In this document: in pieces, positions 9,839 to 19,732 of the stretch
Numbering within the stretch: position 1 is the first letter of the stretch
How the letters are laid out: each line of letters starts with the position of its first letter
Source: Pontibacillus litoralis JSM 072002
GTDB lineage: Bacteria > Bacillota > Bacilli > Bacillales > BH030062
Direction: 5' to 3'
Length of the DNA stretch: 64,000 nucleotides
Assembly: GCF_000775615.1 (NCBI RefSeq)
Contig: NZ_AVPG01000001.1
Location: 398,074-462,073 of the forward strand
Translations under genes and position numbers: made by a program
The notes under the pieces: model-generated
What the model was told of the DNA's origin: nothing
The model's input: the letters and a program-made list of their open reading frames with translations, nothing else
The model's database searches: none

Positions 9839-12800
9839 ATGAGCAAGAACCAACATAAGGAGCCTAATCAATCATCTATCATAACATGGTGGAAATCTGG
9901 CATGATTCAAAAAGGGTTTCGTATAACTTATGATGTGATTTGGAATATTATTTTATTTTTTCTTGTTGTAGGTGTTATCGGAACGTTCTTGATTGGTGGT
10001 TTAGGAGCTGGTTACTTTGCTTCTCTAGTCAAAGATGAGCCAGTGCGTTCTGCAGAAGAAATGAAAGATGCTATATACAACTATGAACAAACGTCAGAAC
10101 TTTATTTCGCAGGTGACGTTTATTTAGGAGATATGCAATCTGATTTATATCGTGAGGAAATCGATTTAGAAAACGTTTCCCCTCATATAATCAATGCCGT
10201 AATTGCAACAGAAGACGAATACTTTGAAACGCATAAAGGCATTGTTCCTAAAGCAATTGTTCGTGCGATGTTACAAGAAGTGACCAACTCCAGCACTAAA
10301 ACGGGTGGTAGTACGTTAACACAACAGTTAATCAAGAACCAAATTCTAACTAATGAAGTGTCGTTTGAACGAAAAGCAAAAGAAATGTTACTAGCATTAC
10401 GATTAGAGCGTTATATGGAAAAGGATAAAATTTTAGAAGCCTACTTAAATGTTGTACCATTTGGGCGAAATGCTTCTGGTCGTAATATTGCTGGTATTGA
10501 AACAGCATCACAAGGAATTTTTGGTGTCAGTGCTAAAGAAGTAAACCTTGCCCAAGCCGCTTTTCTCGCTGGCTTACCACAAAGTCCGTTTTACTACACC
10601 CCTTTTCAAAATGGTGGAACAGTCAAATCTGCTGAAGGATTAGAACCTGTATTAAACAGAATGCAAACCGTACTAAACCGCATGTATGAAGCAGAAATGA
10701 TTACGAAGAAAGAATATGAAAAAGCGAAGAAATATGATATTACGAAAGATTTCACTGAACCAACAAAAACGCCTGTTCAGAAATATCCTTACCTTACAGC
10801 AGAAGTAGAAAAACGTGCCAAGAAGATCATTGTGTTGCAATTAGCCAAGAAAGATGGCTATTCTGAGGAAGATTTACAGAAGAACGATGAATTAGCTGCT
10901 CAATATAACGAGCTTGCATTGCTTAACTTGCGCAATGAAGGGTATAAGATTCATACAACGATCGATAAAAATATATACGATGAAATGCAAAGAGTGGAAA
11001 ACGAGTTCACTCATGGACCGAATACGACTACCGTTGTTACCGATCCTAAAACAGGTGAACAAAAAACGATTGAACAACAAGTAGAAGTTGGTGGCATGCT
11101 TATTGAAAATAGCACCGGAAAAATCATTAGCTTTATTGGTGGCCGCGACTTTAATAAAGAAGAAACGAATCATGCAACGCAATCGATACGTTCTAGTGGT
11201 AGTACGATTAAACCACTTGCTGTATATGCACCAGCGATTGAGTTAGGCGTGATTCAGCCTGGGTCTGTCATTGCCGATATCCCAACGACGTTTCCTGGTG
11301 GATATCAACCGAATAACTATGGAAATACAATCCACGGCCTAACTTCTGTTCGTTATGCACTTGCCAAATCGTATAACATACCAGCAGTGCGGGTATATTC
11401 ACAAATTATGCATCAAAATCCTATTTCCTATTTAAAGAAAATGGGCATGACAACGATACCAGATGAAGCGAATGAATTTTATTCCACAGCGTTAGGTGCA
11501 GACGTGACAATTGAGGAAAACACGAATGCCTTTTCGACGTTAGGTAATAGCGGAAAATTCAATGATGCTTATATCATTGAACGGATTGAGGATAATGATG
11601 GCAATGTTGTTTATAAAAACGAAAGCAAGCCAACACGTGTGTTCAGTGAGCAAACAACGTATTTAACTATCGATATGATGCGTGATGTGTTTGACTATGG
11701 AACAGCAACCTATGCCAACACCCAATTAAATTATCCAGGAGTCGACTGGGCTGGAAAAACAGGAACGTCTAACGATTATCACGACACGTGGTTTGTTGCT
11801 TCTAACCCGAATGTAACGATGAGCATGTGGATGGGCTATGATATACCAGATTCGCTTTATTGTCCTAGCTGTAGTATTGGGTATAGTAATTTAAACGTAA
11901 AACTTTGGGCAGAAGTAGTAAATGCCGCTTCTGACATCAATCCAGAGCTCATGATTCCAGACAGTGGGTTTACACAGCCAGAAGGCATTGTATCTAGTTC
12001 TTATTGCGCTATTTCAGGTATGGCACCAAGCTCCTTATGCGCAAAGCTCGGACTCGTCAGAAGTGATATCTATGCTGCCGGAATGCAACCGACGCAAAAA
12101 GATAACAGCTTAATCAAAGCAAATTCCGTACAAGTAAATGGAGAATCTTATTTAGCCGGAGATGCAACACCATCTGAATTTATAAACGAAGGTGGTATCT
12201 CGATTAACCCTGAATGGCTTGAAGAAAATGGATTCAGCAAAAGTGATATTCCATACTTATTCCCAGACAATGGACAGTGGGCAACCCTTAACGCACCTTC
12301 TAATACGACCGTACATGACAACGGTGGGAAGCCTTCCGCACCGAGTGGTGTAAAAGCTGGGAACAATCAAGTAAGTTGGTCTGCATCAAGTAGCCCAGAT
12401 GTGGTTGGTTACCGAGTATATAAAGCGGCAACCCCAAACGGGAAGCTCACCTTAATTGGAAGTACTAAAGAAACATCACTAAAGACAAAAACAAGTGATG
12501 GAGTTTACGCCGTAAGATCAGTTGATTATTATGGACGAGAATCATCCTTATCCAACCAAGTTCAAGTCGGAAAATCGGAAGCAGAGAAGAAGAAAGAAGA
12601 ACAACAAAAGAAAGAAGAACAACAAAAGAAAGAAGAGCAACAAAAGAAAGAAGAACAGCAAAAGAAAGAAGAGCAACAAAAGAAAGAAGAACAGCAAAAG
12701 ATAGAAGAACAGCAAAAGAAAGAAGAACAGCAAAAGAAAGAAGAGCAACAAAAGAAAGAAGAACAGCAAAAGAAAGAAGAACAGCAAAAGAAAGAAGAAC

Positions 12801-13075
12801 AGCAAAAGAAAGAAGAGCAACAAAAGAAAGAAGAACAGCAAAAGAAAGAAGAACAGCAAAAGAAAGAAGAACAGCAAAAGAAAGAAGAGCAACAAAAGAA
12901 AGAAGAACAGCAAAAGAAAGAAGAACAGCAAAAGAAAGAAGAACAGCAAAAGAAAGAAGAGCAACAAAAGAAAGAAGAACAGCAAAAGAAAGAAGAACAG
13001 CAAAAGATAGAGGAACAACCGAAAGAAGATAATCAAGAAACGCGCGACAAATCTTCCTCTGATACGGAGGAATAA
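9839..13075 (+). CDS. Class A penicillin-binding protein (PBP1A type) with Fn3 domain and long KKEEQQ tail
   Basis: Protein of 1078 residues. A cytoplasmic N-terminus and one membrane anchor (about residues 33-60) precede a GT51 transglycosylase (EDEYFETHKG, GGSTLTQQ) and a penicillin-binding transpeptidase with Ser455-x-x-Lys458, Ser511-Tyr-Asn513 and Lys640-Thr-Gly. Next come a linker with Cys residues, a fibronectin type III domain (about 833-912) and about 24 near-identical KKEEQQ hexapeptides (about 917-1060). It polymerises and cross-links peptidoglycan outside the membrane. The ATG follows GGGGAGGG. It stands between tyrS and acuA, where acsA lies in B. subtilis. The tail is far longer than needed for catalysis. 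Confidence 0.95.
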   Translation: MSKNQHKEPNQSSIITWWKSGMIQKGFRITYDVIWNIILFFLVVGVIGTFLIGGLGAGYFASLVKDEPVRSAEEMKDAIYNYEQTSELYFAGDVYLGDMQSDLYREEIDLENVSPHIINAVIATEDEYFETHKGIVPKAIVRAMLQEVTNSSTKTGGSTLTQQLIKNQILTNEVSFERKAKEMLLALRLERYMEKDKILEAYLNVVPFGRNASGRNIAGIETASQGIFGVSAKEVNLAQAAFLAGLPQSPFYYTPFQNGGTVKSAEGLEPVLNRMQTVLNRMYEAEMITKKEYEKAKKYDITKDFTEPTKTPVQKYPYLTAEVEKRAKKIIVLQLAKKDGYSEEDLQKNDELAAQYNELALLNLRNEGYKIHTTIDKNIYDEMQRVENEFTHGPNTTTVVTDPKTGEQKTIEQQVEVGGMLIENSTGKIISFIGGRDFNKEETNHATQSIRSSGSTIKPLAVYAPAIELGVIQPGSVIADIPTTFPGGYQPNNYGNTIHGLTSVRYALAKSYNIPAVRVYSQIMHQNPISYLKKMGMTTIPDEANEFYSTALGADVTIEENTNAFSTLGNSGKFNDAYIIERIEDNDGNVVYKNESKPTRVFSEQTTYLTIDMMRDVFDYGTATYANTQLNYPGVDWAGKTGTSNDYHDTWFVASNPNVTMSMWMGYDIPDSLYCPSCSIGYSNLNVKLWAEVVNAASDINPELMIPDSGFTQPEGIVSSSYCAISGMAPSSLCAKLGLVRSDIYAAGMQPTQKDNSLIKANSVQVNGESYLAGDATPSEFINEGGISINPEWLEENGFSKSDIPYLFPDNGQWATLNAPSNTTVHDNGGKPSAPSGVKAGNNQVSWSASSSPDVVGYRVYKAATPNGKLTLIGSTKETSLKTKTSDGVYAVRSVDYYGRESSLSNQVQVGKSEAEKKKEEQQKKEEQQKKEEQQKKEEQQKKEEQQKKEEQQKIEEQQKKEEQQKKEEQQKKEEQQKKEEQQKKEEQQKKEEQQKKEEQQKKEEQQKKEEQQKKEEQQKKEEQQKKEEQQKKEEQQKKEEQQKKEEQQKKEEQQKIEEQPKEDNQETRDKSSSDTEE
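12587..13020 (+). repeat. Coding tandem repeat: 18-bp unit, about 24 copies, with a 72-bp higher order
   Basis: Each 18-base unit encodes KKEEQQ; two copies carry Ile in place of the second Lys. Synonymous variants (GAACAG and GAGCAA) alternate so that from about 12735 onward three GAACAG units are followed by one GAGCAA unit, a 72-base period repeated about four times. This indicates amplification in blocks of four hexapeptides. Confidence 0.95.
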
Positions 13076-13082
13076 ACAGACG

Positions 13083-13119
13083 ACGACTTTCATTCTATTT
13101 ATGAAGGTCGTCTTTTTTT
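13083..13119 (+). terminator. PBP gene terminator
   Basis: ACGACTTTCAT / ATGAAGGTCGT stem with a seven-base loop followed by CTTTTTTT. Confidence 0.93.
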
Positions 13120-13226
13120 CTGAGGAAGTTTCGAGTCGTAACAAATTATTCAGATTTTTATAATTATTATCTCTGCTTTTCCTGTATAATGAGAAGCAAA
13201 TATAGGTGATTAATAGGTGGTGTCCA

Positions 13227-13910
13227 ATGAAACACGTGAAGGAGTATCATTGTAAAGAAATAAGTACGGACAACGGTACAATCATAATAGAAGGACCCTT
13301 ATCAGCTGAGGAATTGCAACCCTATGAATTCCATGAACATCTCATAGCATTCAGACCTGCACACAAACAATTTGAGGCTATAAAGCAAATTGCTGATTTT
13401 GAAGAAGGACGCATTATCATAGCACGTACTACAGACACAATAGTCGGCTATGTCACTTTCCTATATCCAGATCCATTAGAACGTTGGTCAAAGTTTGAAA
13501 TGAAAGACTTAATTGAATTAGGTGCAATCGAGGTCATTCCTGCTTATCGAGGATTTCAAATTGGTTCATGGTTAATTAAAGTTGCCATGCTAGATGATGC
13601 AATGGAAGACTTTATTATTATTACGACTGAATATTATTGGCACTGGGATTTAACAGGTACTGGGTTAAATATTTGGGACTATCGCAAAGTAATGGAGAAA
13701 ATGATGGGATCTGGTGGATTAACACCTTTTCCAACAGATGATCCTGAAATTATCTCCCACCCTGCTAATTGTTTAATGGCCCGTATTGGGAACAGAGTTA
13801 CTCAACAATCTATTGATCGGTTTGAAGAATTACGTTTCCTTACACGACTGCAGTACCGTAAAGCTAAAGGAGGAGGAAAAGATGCTAGTCGAACAAATTA
13901 TGAAAACTGA
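13227..13910 (+). CDS. acuA: Acetoin utilization acetyltransferase AcuA
   Basis: GNAT-family acetyltransferase of 227 residues. In B. subtilis AcuA acetylates and inactivates acetyl-CoA synthetase AcsA. The acetyl-CoA-binding segment is visible as AYRGFQIGSWLIK. The ATG at 13227 follows AGGTGGTG; an in-frame ATT/ATG extension upstream has no ribosome binding site. The 3' end overlaps acuB by 29 bases, so the three acu genes form one operon. The protein is slightly longer at its C-terminus than the B. subtilis one (210). No acsA is found in the window, unlike in B. subtilis where it is divergent from acuABC. Confidence 0.93.
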   Translation: MKHVKEYHCKEISTDNGTIIIEGPLSAEELQPYEFHEHLIAFRPAHKQFEAIKQIADFEEGRIIIARTTDTIVGYVTFLYPDPLERWSKFEMKDLIELGAIEVIPAYRGFQIGSWLIKVAMLDDAMEDFIIITTEYYWHWDLTGTGLNIWDYRKVMEKMMGSGGLTPFPTDDPEIISHPANCLMARIGNRVTQQSIDRFEELRFLTRLQYRKAKGGGKDASRTNYEN

Positions 13911-14526
13911 GGTGATTACATGTCAACCTCACGAAACAATTGAAAGCGCTTTACAATTACTAAATAAACATCGTATTCGTCACATTCCTATCGTAAATGA
14001 AGACAATCAAGTCATCGGAATTGTATCCGATCGAGATGTAAGAGACGCTAGCCCTTCTATATTTCAAGAAAAGAACGAAACGAACGAACTAAAAAATGAA
14101 ATACAGTCCATTATGACTAGCCCTGTCATGACCATCCATCCACTAGATTTTGTCGAAGAAATTGCATCCATTTTTTACGAGCGAGAAATTGCTTGTCTTC
14201 CTGTAACAAAAGCGAACAAACTTGTAGGCATTGTGACGGAAAAAGATATGCTCCATACGCTTATCCAACTTACTGGTGTTCATGTACAAAGCTCGCAAAT
14301 CGAACTAAACGTTATTAATAAACCGGGCATTCTACCTGAAGTTACTGCTGTCCTCGGAAGAAGAAAAGTCAATATTACTTCTGTATTAATTTACCCGAAT
14401 CAGAACGATCAACGATACAAAATTCTCGTATTCCGTTTGCAAACGATGAATCCGACACCAATAATTGAAGATTTAATAGCAGAAGGGTATGAAGTGCTAT
14501 GGCCAAATATGCCGGGAACCATTTAA
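13882..14526 (+). CDS. acuB: Acetoin utilization protein AcuB (CBS pair plus ACT domain)
   Basis: Length of 214 residues equals the B. subtilis protein. Two CBS domains (about residues 1-60 and 75-135) are followed by an ACT-like domain (about 140-214). Such modules bind adenosyl nucleotides and small ligands; the exact role of AcuB is unknown. The ATG at 13882 follows a strong AAAGGAGGAGG site inside the end of acuA. The gene overlaps acuC by 28 bases. Confidence 0.93.
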   Translation: MLVEQIMKTEVITCQPHETIESALQLLNKHRIRHIPIVNEDNQVIGIVSDRDVRDASPSIFQEKNETNELKNEIQSIMTSPVMTIHPLDFVEEIASIFYEREIACLPVTKANKLVGIVTEKDMLHTLIQLTGVHVQSSQIELNVINKPGILPEVTAVLGRRKVNITSVLIYPNQNDQRYKILVFRLQTMNPTPIIEDLIAEGYEVLWPNMPGTI

Positions 14527-15695
14527 TAGATTGTTCGTCCAAATTTGTCTATTCTTCAGACTTTGCATCCTATTGTTTCTATGACAGTCATCCCTTCAAT
14601 CAGCTTCGCGTACAGTTAGCCTATGAGTTACTTCAAGAAAGTAATATGCTTCACAATAAACACTTAATCGAACCAAGAATAGCAACGGAAGAAGAACTTC
14701 AATTGGTACATGATTCGAAGTACATTGAAGCCGTCAAAAAAGCAGGTAAAGGTCAATTAACAGAAGAAGAAGGATTTCCATTTGGCTTAGGTACGGAGGA
14801 TACTCCGATGTTTGATAATATGCATGAAGCTTCTTCTTTATTAGTTGGCGGTACATTAACTGCTGTTGATGCTGTTATGCAAGGTATGGCTTCTCATGCT
14901 TTAAATCTTGGCGGTGGGTTACATCACGGTTTCCAACGTAAGGCCTCAGGATTTTGCATTTACAATGATGGTGCTGTTGCTATTCAATATATTCGCAAAC
15001 ACTTTAATGCTAAAGTACTATATATTGATACAGATGCTCACCACGGCGATGGCGTGCAGTGGACTTTCTATGACGATCCAAATGTATGTACTTTATCGAT
15101 TCACGAAACAGGTAGATATCTTTTTCCAGGTACGGGAAATGTCAATGAACGAGGCATTAAACAAGGATATGGCTATAGCTTTAATATACCTATTGATGCA
15201 TTTACGGAGGATGAATCCTTTCTACACGTCTATGAAACTTCCCTAAGAGAGATTATCGAGTACTTTCGTCCAGATGTAATTGTGTCACAGAACGGTGCAG
15301 ATGCCCACGTGTATGATCCGTTAACTCATTTATGCAGTACGATGAATATATATGAATACATCCCGCAACTAGCTCACGAATTAGCTCATCAATATTGTGA
15401 TGGCAAATGGATTGCACTAGGTGGTGGTGGATATGACATATGGCGTGTTGTTCCTCGAGCATGGGCACAAATTTGGAACATCATGTCAACCGGAGCTCCG
15501 CTTACTGGTTCTCTTCCTCTCGAATGGTTAAATAAATGGCAACGAAAGGCTCCCGTTACCTTACCTGAATCTTGGCAAGATATCCATCCGTTATACGAAG
15601 AGATTCCACGTAAAGAGGAAATTACTGAAAAGAATGAGCTCTCTTTAAATAAAGCCTTACAATTTATTCGAATTAAATCGGGCTTCTCTTCATAA
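14499..15695 (+). CDS. acuC: Acetoin utilization deacetylase AcuC
   Basis: Class I histone-deacetylase fold protein of 398 residues. In B. subtilis AcuC removes the acetyl group that AcuA places on AcsA. The zinc and catalytic residues are present: LGGGLHHGF, DTDAHHGDGVQ, SQNGADAH and the LGGGGYD near the C-terminus. The only ATG-type start in frame lies inside acuB, with an AGAAGGG site 13 bases upstream, so the operon is tightly overlapping. It ends at a hairpin shared with the convergent motPS operon. Confidence 0.93.
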   Translation: MAKYAGNHLIDCSSKFVYSSDFASYCFYDSHPFNQLRVQLAYELLQESNMLHNKHLIEPRIATEEELQLVHDSKYIEAVKKAGKGQLTEEEGFPFGLGTEDTPMFDNMHEASSLLVGGTLTAVDAVMQGMASHALNLGGGLHHGFQRKASGFCIYNDGAVAIQYIRKHFNAKVLYIDTDAHHGDGVQWTFYDDPNVCTLSIHETGRYLFPGTGNVNERGIKQGYGYSFNIPIDAFTEDESFLHVYETSLREIIEYFRPDVIVSQNGADAHVYDPLTHLCSTMNIYEYIPQLAHELAHQYCDGKWIALGGGGYDIWRVVPRAWAQIWNIMSTGAPLTGSLPLEWLNKWQRKAPVTLPESWQDIHPLYEEIPRKEEITEKNELSLNKALQFIRIKSGFSS

Positions 15696-15742
15696 TAAAA
15701 AAAGAAGAAGGACTTCCTACACAAGGAAAACACCTTCTTCTT
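15695..15742. terminator. Bidirectional terminator between acuC and motS
   Basis: Ten-base arms AAGAAGAAGG and CCTTCTTCTT. The T tract is strong on the minus strand (seven T), so it mainly ends motPS transcripts. Confidence 0.85.
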
Positions 15743-15768
15743 CCAATTATTAGCGGGGGTGGTATGGA

Positions 15769-16548
15769 CTATTTTTCCTCATACTCAGGATCTAATATAA
15801 CAATCTCCACTCTTCTATTTTTCTGCCAATTCTTTTCAGAGTCATTTGGAGCTATTGGACGAGTTGCAGCATAGCCTGTAGCAGTAAAACGTGATGAATC
15901 TACATCATGATTGTTCACAATATAGCGAATCACACTACCAGCTCTTGCCGTTGACAACTCCCAGTTCGATGGATATCGATATGTAGAAATAGAACGTTCA
16001 TCCGTATGACCTTCTACCTTCACATGATTAGGTATGTTTGTTAATAGTTCTCCTACTTTATTTAAAAACGGTTCACCAGATGAAATAATATTTGCTTCAC
16101 CAGTTTCAAAGAGAATTTGTTCTTGTAATCTTAACACTACACCACGGTCAGTTTGAATCGCGGATATAACATCCTCTAAATCATTTTCTTTAAGAAATTC
16201 ATCCACTTCTTGCACTAATTGATCCATAGATTCTTTATTTTGAGCTTCTTGCTCTTCTTGCTCACTTACACTTGGCATTTCTTCAAGATCATTCGTTTGT
16301 TGATTGCTATCTTGCTGTCCTTCTGCTTCTTCAGCTGGGTTCTCAAACTCTACAATCGATGGATAAAAGTCAAAAACAGCACGTTGTTGGAATGATTCTG
16401 CTACAGCTTTGAATTTTTCTGCATCAATTTGGGACATGGAAAATAACAGAATAAAAAAAACAAGAATTAGTGTCATTAAATCGGAATAAGTGACCATCCA
16501 TTTCGGTGCACCTTTCTCTTGTCGATTAGGTTTTTTATTAAGCTTCAT
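15769..16548 (-). CDS. motS: Flagellar stator subunit MotS (MotB-like)
   Basis: Protein of 259 residues with a short cytoplasmic N-terminus, one membrane helix containing the ion-binding Asp (TYSDLMTLILVFFILLFSMS, Asp at about residue 23), a Gln/Glu-rich linker and a C-terminal OmpA-like peptidoglycan-binding domain (VEGHTDERSI, NRRVEI). With MotP it forms the Na+-coupled stator known from Bacillus; placement behind ccpA is the same as motPS (ytxDE) in B. subtilis. It overlaps motP by 11 bases. Confidence 0.92.
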   Translation of the reverse strand: MKLNKKPNRQEKGAPKWMVTYSDLMTLILVFFILLFSMSQIDAEKFKAVAESFQQRAVFDFYPSIVEFENPAEEAEGQQDSNQQTNDLEEMPSVSEQEEQEAQNKESMDQLVQEVDEFLKENDLEDVISAIQTDRGVVLRLQEQILFETGEANIISSGEPFLNKVGELLTNIPNHVKVEGHTDERSISTYRYPSNWELSTARAGSVIRYIVNNHDVDSSRFTATGYAATRPIAPNDSEKNWQKNRRVEIVILDPEYEEK

Positions 16549-17365
16549 TTGCAGTTTCCTCCATAAAGGAATCTTCCTCTACAGATGATTGTTGTTCCTT
16601 TTCTTGATCAGATAAAAATGCGCTTAACTTTTCTTCTAATATTTTCGGATTTTGGCCTGATTGAACGCCAATGACACCTTCAATAATGACTTGTTTAATA
16701 AATACTTCCTGTTCTGTTTTATTTGCAAGTTTCCCTGCCATCGGCTGAAAAACTAAGTTAGCTAACAACGTACCATATAGTGTGGTGAGCAATGCAACGG
16801 CCATATTTGGGCCTAATGATGCCGGATCATCTAAATCCTGGAGCATTAACACTAAACCGATTAATGTACCAATCATCCCCCACGCTGGAGCGTATTCTGC
16901 TGCTTTCTCGATAATGGCACGGCCCCGTTTATGTCGCTCTTCAATCGCTGTAATTTCGGCATTCATAATGTCGTTAATGACTTCTGATTCAACTCCATCA
17001 ACAGCAAGAAAGATACCTTTTCTGATAAAGGGATCTTCTACTTCTTCCAACTCTGTTTCTAAGGAAAGTAACCCTTCTCGTCTTGCACGCTCTGATAAAC
17101 GAACGAATAAATTAATTAATTCTGGTAAATCATAATCGTTTCTTGAGAAGCTTTCCTTCACTACTTTCCCTGTCGCTTTAATTTCTTGTAAGTTAAAGTT
17201 AATTAAAATGGCAGCAGATAGTCCACCTATTACAATGACTATTGATGATACTTGAATAAAGTACACCACTTGACTCAAGCCACCATTTGAATAAATACCA
17301 AACATAACCATTACTACACCAACAAGTATGCCGATTGGGGTTAATAAATCACTTCTTTTCATCAT
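16538..17365 (-). CDS. motP: Flagellar stator subunit MotP (MotA-like)
   Basis: MotA/TolQ/ExbB-family protein of 275 residues with four predicted membrane helices (about 10-28, 33-52, 152-175, 185-205) and a cytoplasmic loop that contacts the rotor. The signature AWGMIGTLIGLVLMLQDLDD is conserved. Two ATGs follow GGGAGAGAG. A perfect hairpin lies between ccpA and this gene. Confidence 0.92.
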   Translation of the reverse strand: MMKRSDLLTPIGILVGVVMVMFGIYSNGGLSQVVYFIQVSSIVIVIGGLSAAILINFNLQEIKATGKVVKESFSRNDYDLPELINLFVRLSERARREGLLSLETELEEVEDPFIRKGIFLAVDGVESEVINDIMNAEITAIEERHKRGRAIIEKAAEYAPAWGMIGTLIGLVLMLQDLDDPASLGPNMAVALLTTLYGTLLANLVFQPMAGKLANKTEQEVFIKQVIIEGVIGVQSGQNPKILEEKLSAFLSDQEKEQQSSVEEDSFMEETANEA

Positions 17366-17387
17366 CTCTCTCCCTAATGATCAACCA

Positions 17388-17411
17388 TAATAAAGAAACA
17401 TTTCTTTATTA
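17388..17411 (-). promoter_or_regulatory. ccpA-motP intergenic stem-loop
   Basis: Perfect arms TAATAAAGAAA and TTTCTTTATTA around a CA loop occupy most of the 64-base gap. In B. subtilis a stem-loop at the same place limits motPS expression from ccpA read-through. Here it is AT-rich, without a long T tract, so attenuation rather than full termination is likely. Confidence 0.7.
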
Positions 17412-17429
17412 CTTATATCGGCATGTGCA

Positions 17430-18425
17430 TTACTTTGTTGAGTTTCTTTTAATATTTCGGTGTGGGAGGATCACATTTTGTTCTGTTACTTCTTCTTTGT
17501 TCATGAATTTCGTAAGCAAACGCATCGAAACAGCACCAATATCATACATTGGCTGCACAACTGTAGACAGTGTCGGGCGTACCATCGTGGCTAGTCTCGT
17601 ATTATCAAAGCCGTATACTTCCACATCATTCGGAACATGTAAACCTTTATCTTGAGCACCATGGATAACGCCTAGAGCCATTTCATCTGACGCAACGAAA
17701 ATACCATTCGGCTTTTCATCCATTTGCATGAAATGTTCAATTGCTTCGATCCCGCTGTCGTACGTATAATCGCCACTTACGATATACTTTTCCTCGGATT
17801 TGACACCATGATCACGAAGAGCTTTCAAATATCCTGTACGTTTTTGTTCAGAAATGCTCGTCTCAATTGGACCAGATACATATGCAACGTACTTATTCCC
17901 ATTATCTAATAAGGATTTTGTAGCTTCATAAGCAGCTTTTTCATAGTCAATATTCACAGATGGAATCTCTTCCGTTTCATCCACCGTAGCTGCTAACACT
18001 ACAGGTACAGGAGATTTCTTAAGCTCTTGAACGTGCTCCTCTGTCACAGTCCCTCCCATAAATACAAGCCCATCTACTTGCTTTCCTAACATTGCATTAA
18101 TAAGATGTATTTCTTTATCTTTATTTTGATCGGAATTACTTAGGATGATATTATAGTTGTACATTGTTGCAACATCTTCAATACCACGAGCCAACTCGGC
18201 AAAAAAGATGCTTGAAATGTCAGGGATAATTACTCCAACTGTTGTTGTCTTTTTGCTAGCAAGACCTCTAGCAACCGCATTCGGACGATACCCTAGTCGT
18301 TCAATTGCTTCTAATACTTTTTTTCTAGTAGTCGGTTTTACATTCGGATTTCCGTTAACAACACGGGAAACCGTTGCCATTGATACACTTGCCTCACGAG
18401 CGACATCATATATTGTTACAGTCAT
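17430..18425 (-). CDS. ccpA: Catabolite control protein A
   Basis: LacI/GalR-family regulator of 331 residues that, with HPr-Ser-P, binds cre sites and controls carbon metabolism. The N-terminal helix-turn-helix is [20 protein letters not shown], followed by the hinge region and a periplasmic-binding-protein-like core. Synteny (aroA upstream, motPS downstream) is that of B. subtilis ccpA. A good AGGAGG site precedes the ATG. A TATAAT box about 45 bases upstream may be its own promoter. Confidence 0.96.
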   Translation of the reverse strand: MTVTIYDVAREASVSMATVSRVVNGNPNVKPTTRKKVLEAIERLGYRPNAVARGLASKKTTTVGVIIPDISSIFFAELARGIEDVATMYNYNIILSNSDQNKDKEIHLINAMLGKQVDGLVFMGGTVTEEHVQELKKSPVPVVLAATVDETEEIPSVNIDYEKAAYEATKSLLDNGNKYVAYVSGPIETSISEQKRTGYLKALRDHGVKSEEKYIVSGDYTYDSGIEAIEHFMQMDEKPNGIFVASDEMALGVIHGAQDKGLHVPNDVEVYGFDNTRLATMVRPTLSTVVQPMYDIGAVSMRLLTKFMNKEEVTEQNVILPHRNIKRNSTK

Positions 18426-18572
18426 TTCATTTCCTCCTGAAAAATATGTTTTTTATACGTTTTTATATTATATCTGTTTTTTAATGATACGATACTACAC
18501 ATGAAACCGCAATAATACCCTATCATTCCATTCCCTTATTCTCGTCTTCTCTACCACTTCATTTCAAAAACA

Positions 18573-18599
18573 GAAAAAACGCCAACGAATTGTTGACGT
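18573..18599 (-). terminator. aroA terminator
   Basis: CGTCAAC/GTTGGCG stem with a five-base loop and six T residues on the minus strand. Confidence 0.88.
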
Positions 18600-18676
18600 A
18601 TAGTTATACACGTATGTCATTAAATATTGGTTCACTACTTAATATATGTTATTTTATTCAATTATGCAAACAGAAT

Positions 18677-19732
18677 CTACTTTAACTCGTTAATAAAATG
18701 CTTGAACATGTCGATATCCATTTGCTGAGCAGAGTCCGATAACGCTACTGCTGGGTCTGGATGAACTTCGGCCATAACCCCATCTGCACCGATAGCTAGC
18801 GCTGCTTTGGCAGCAGGAAGTAATAAGTCACGACGGCCTGTAGAATGAGTAACATCGACCATGACCGGCAAGTGCGTTTCTTGTTTTAGAATTGGTACAG
18901 CCGAAATATCTAACGTGTTACGTGTTGCTTTTTCATAGGTGCGAATACCTCGTTCACATAATATAATATTTTCATTACCTTGTGAAATAATGTATTCTGC
19001 TGCATTAATAAATTCTGAAATCGTTGCAGACATACCACGCTTTAACAAGACAGGCTTATCAACTTGACCAGCAGCTTTCAACAATTCAAAGTTTTGCATA
19101 TTTCGTGCACCTATTTGAATCACATCGATGTAATCTACAGCTGTCGGAATATCTGCTGGATTAACAATTTCACTAATAACAGCTAAATTGTATTCATCAG
19201 CAACTCGCTTTAATATTTTTAATCCTTCTAATCCAAGTCCTTGGAAATCATACGGGGACGTTCTTGGCTTAAAAGCTCCACCACGTAACAAATTCAATCC
19301 TTCGTCCTTTGCTGCTTTCGCTACTTGTGCGACTTGATCATAACTCTCTACGGCACAAGGTCCTACAATAAAGTGAGGATTTCCGTCACCGATTGATTCC
19401 CCATTAACAGTAACAACAGTATCTTCTGGTTTCTTTTTACGAGACACAAGTAGCGCTTTACGATGATCATCTTCTTGTAATTCTAAACTCGCTTTAAATA
19501 TTTCCTTAAAAATATGTTGAACAGTAGACGTTTCAAAAGGACCGTCATTATTTTGGATAATCGAGTCCAACATAGACCGCTCACGAACAGGGTCAAAGCG
19601 ATTCATTCCTTGTTGTTGCTTCACTCTACCAATATCTTGAACAAGCTTAGCCCTTTTGTTAATTAATGCTAATAATTCCAAATTCACTTGATCTAAATCA
19701 TTTCTGAGCAAATCTAATTCTTCATTACTCAA
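18677..19732 (-). CDS. aroA: Bifunctional chorismate mutase / DAHP synthase
   Basis: Fusion of an AroQ chorismate mutase domain (about residues 1-85) and a type Ib 3-deoxy-D-arabino-heptulosonate-7-phosphate synthase ([10 protein letters not shown] onward), the first step of aromatic amino-acid synthesis with built-in feedback control. Sequence follows B. subtilis AroA(G) along its whole length. The start is TTG at 19732 (protein [10 protein letters not shown]), eight bases behind GGAGG; the upstream in-frame TTG at 19747 is part of that ribosome binding site. It precedes ccpA as in B. subtilis. Confidence 0.96.
   Translation of the reverse strand: MSNEELDLLRNDLDQVNLELLALINKRAKLVQDIGRVKQQQGMNRFDPVRERSMLDSIIQNNDGPFETSTVQHIFKEIFKASLELQEDDHRKALLVSRKKKPEDTVVTVNGESIGDGNPHFIVGPCAVESYDQVAQVAKAAKDEGLNLLRGGAFKPRTSPYDFQGLGLEGLKILKRVADEYNLAVISEIVNPADIPTAVDYIDVIQIGARNMQNFELLKAAGQVDKPVLLKRGMSATISEFINAAEYIISQGNENIILCERGIRTYEKATRNTLDISAVPILKQETHLPVMVDVTHSTGRRDLLLPAAKAALAIGADGVMAEVHPDPAVALSDSAQQMDIDMFKHFINELK

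Noticed and set aside
12587..13020. CRISPR-like periodic repeat
   Set aside because: The units are contiguous, in frame and without spacers; it is a coding tandem repeat.
12548..13144. 198-residue Leu/Phe-rich open frame on the minus strand
   Set aside because: It is the complement of the KKEEQQ repeat; the long frame results from the repeat period being a multiple of three.
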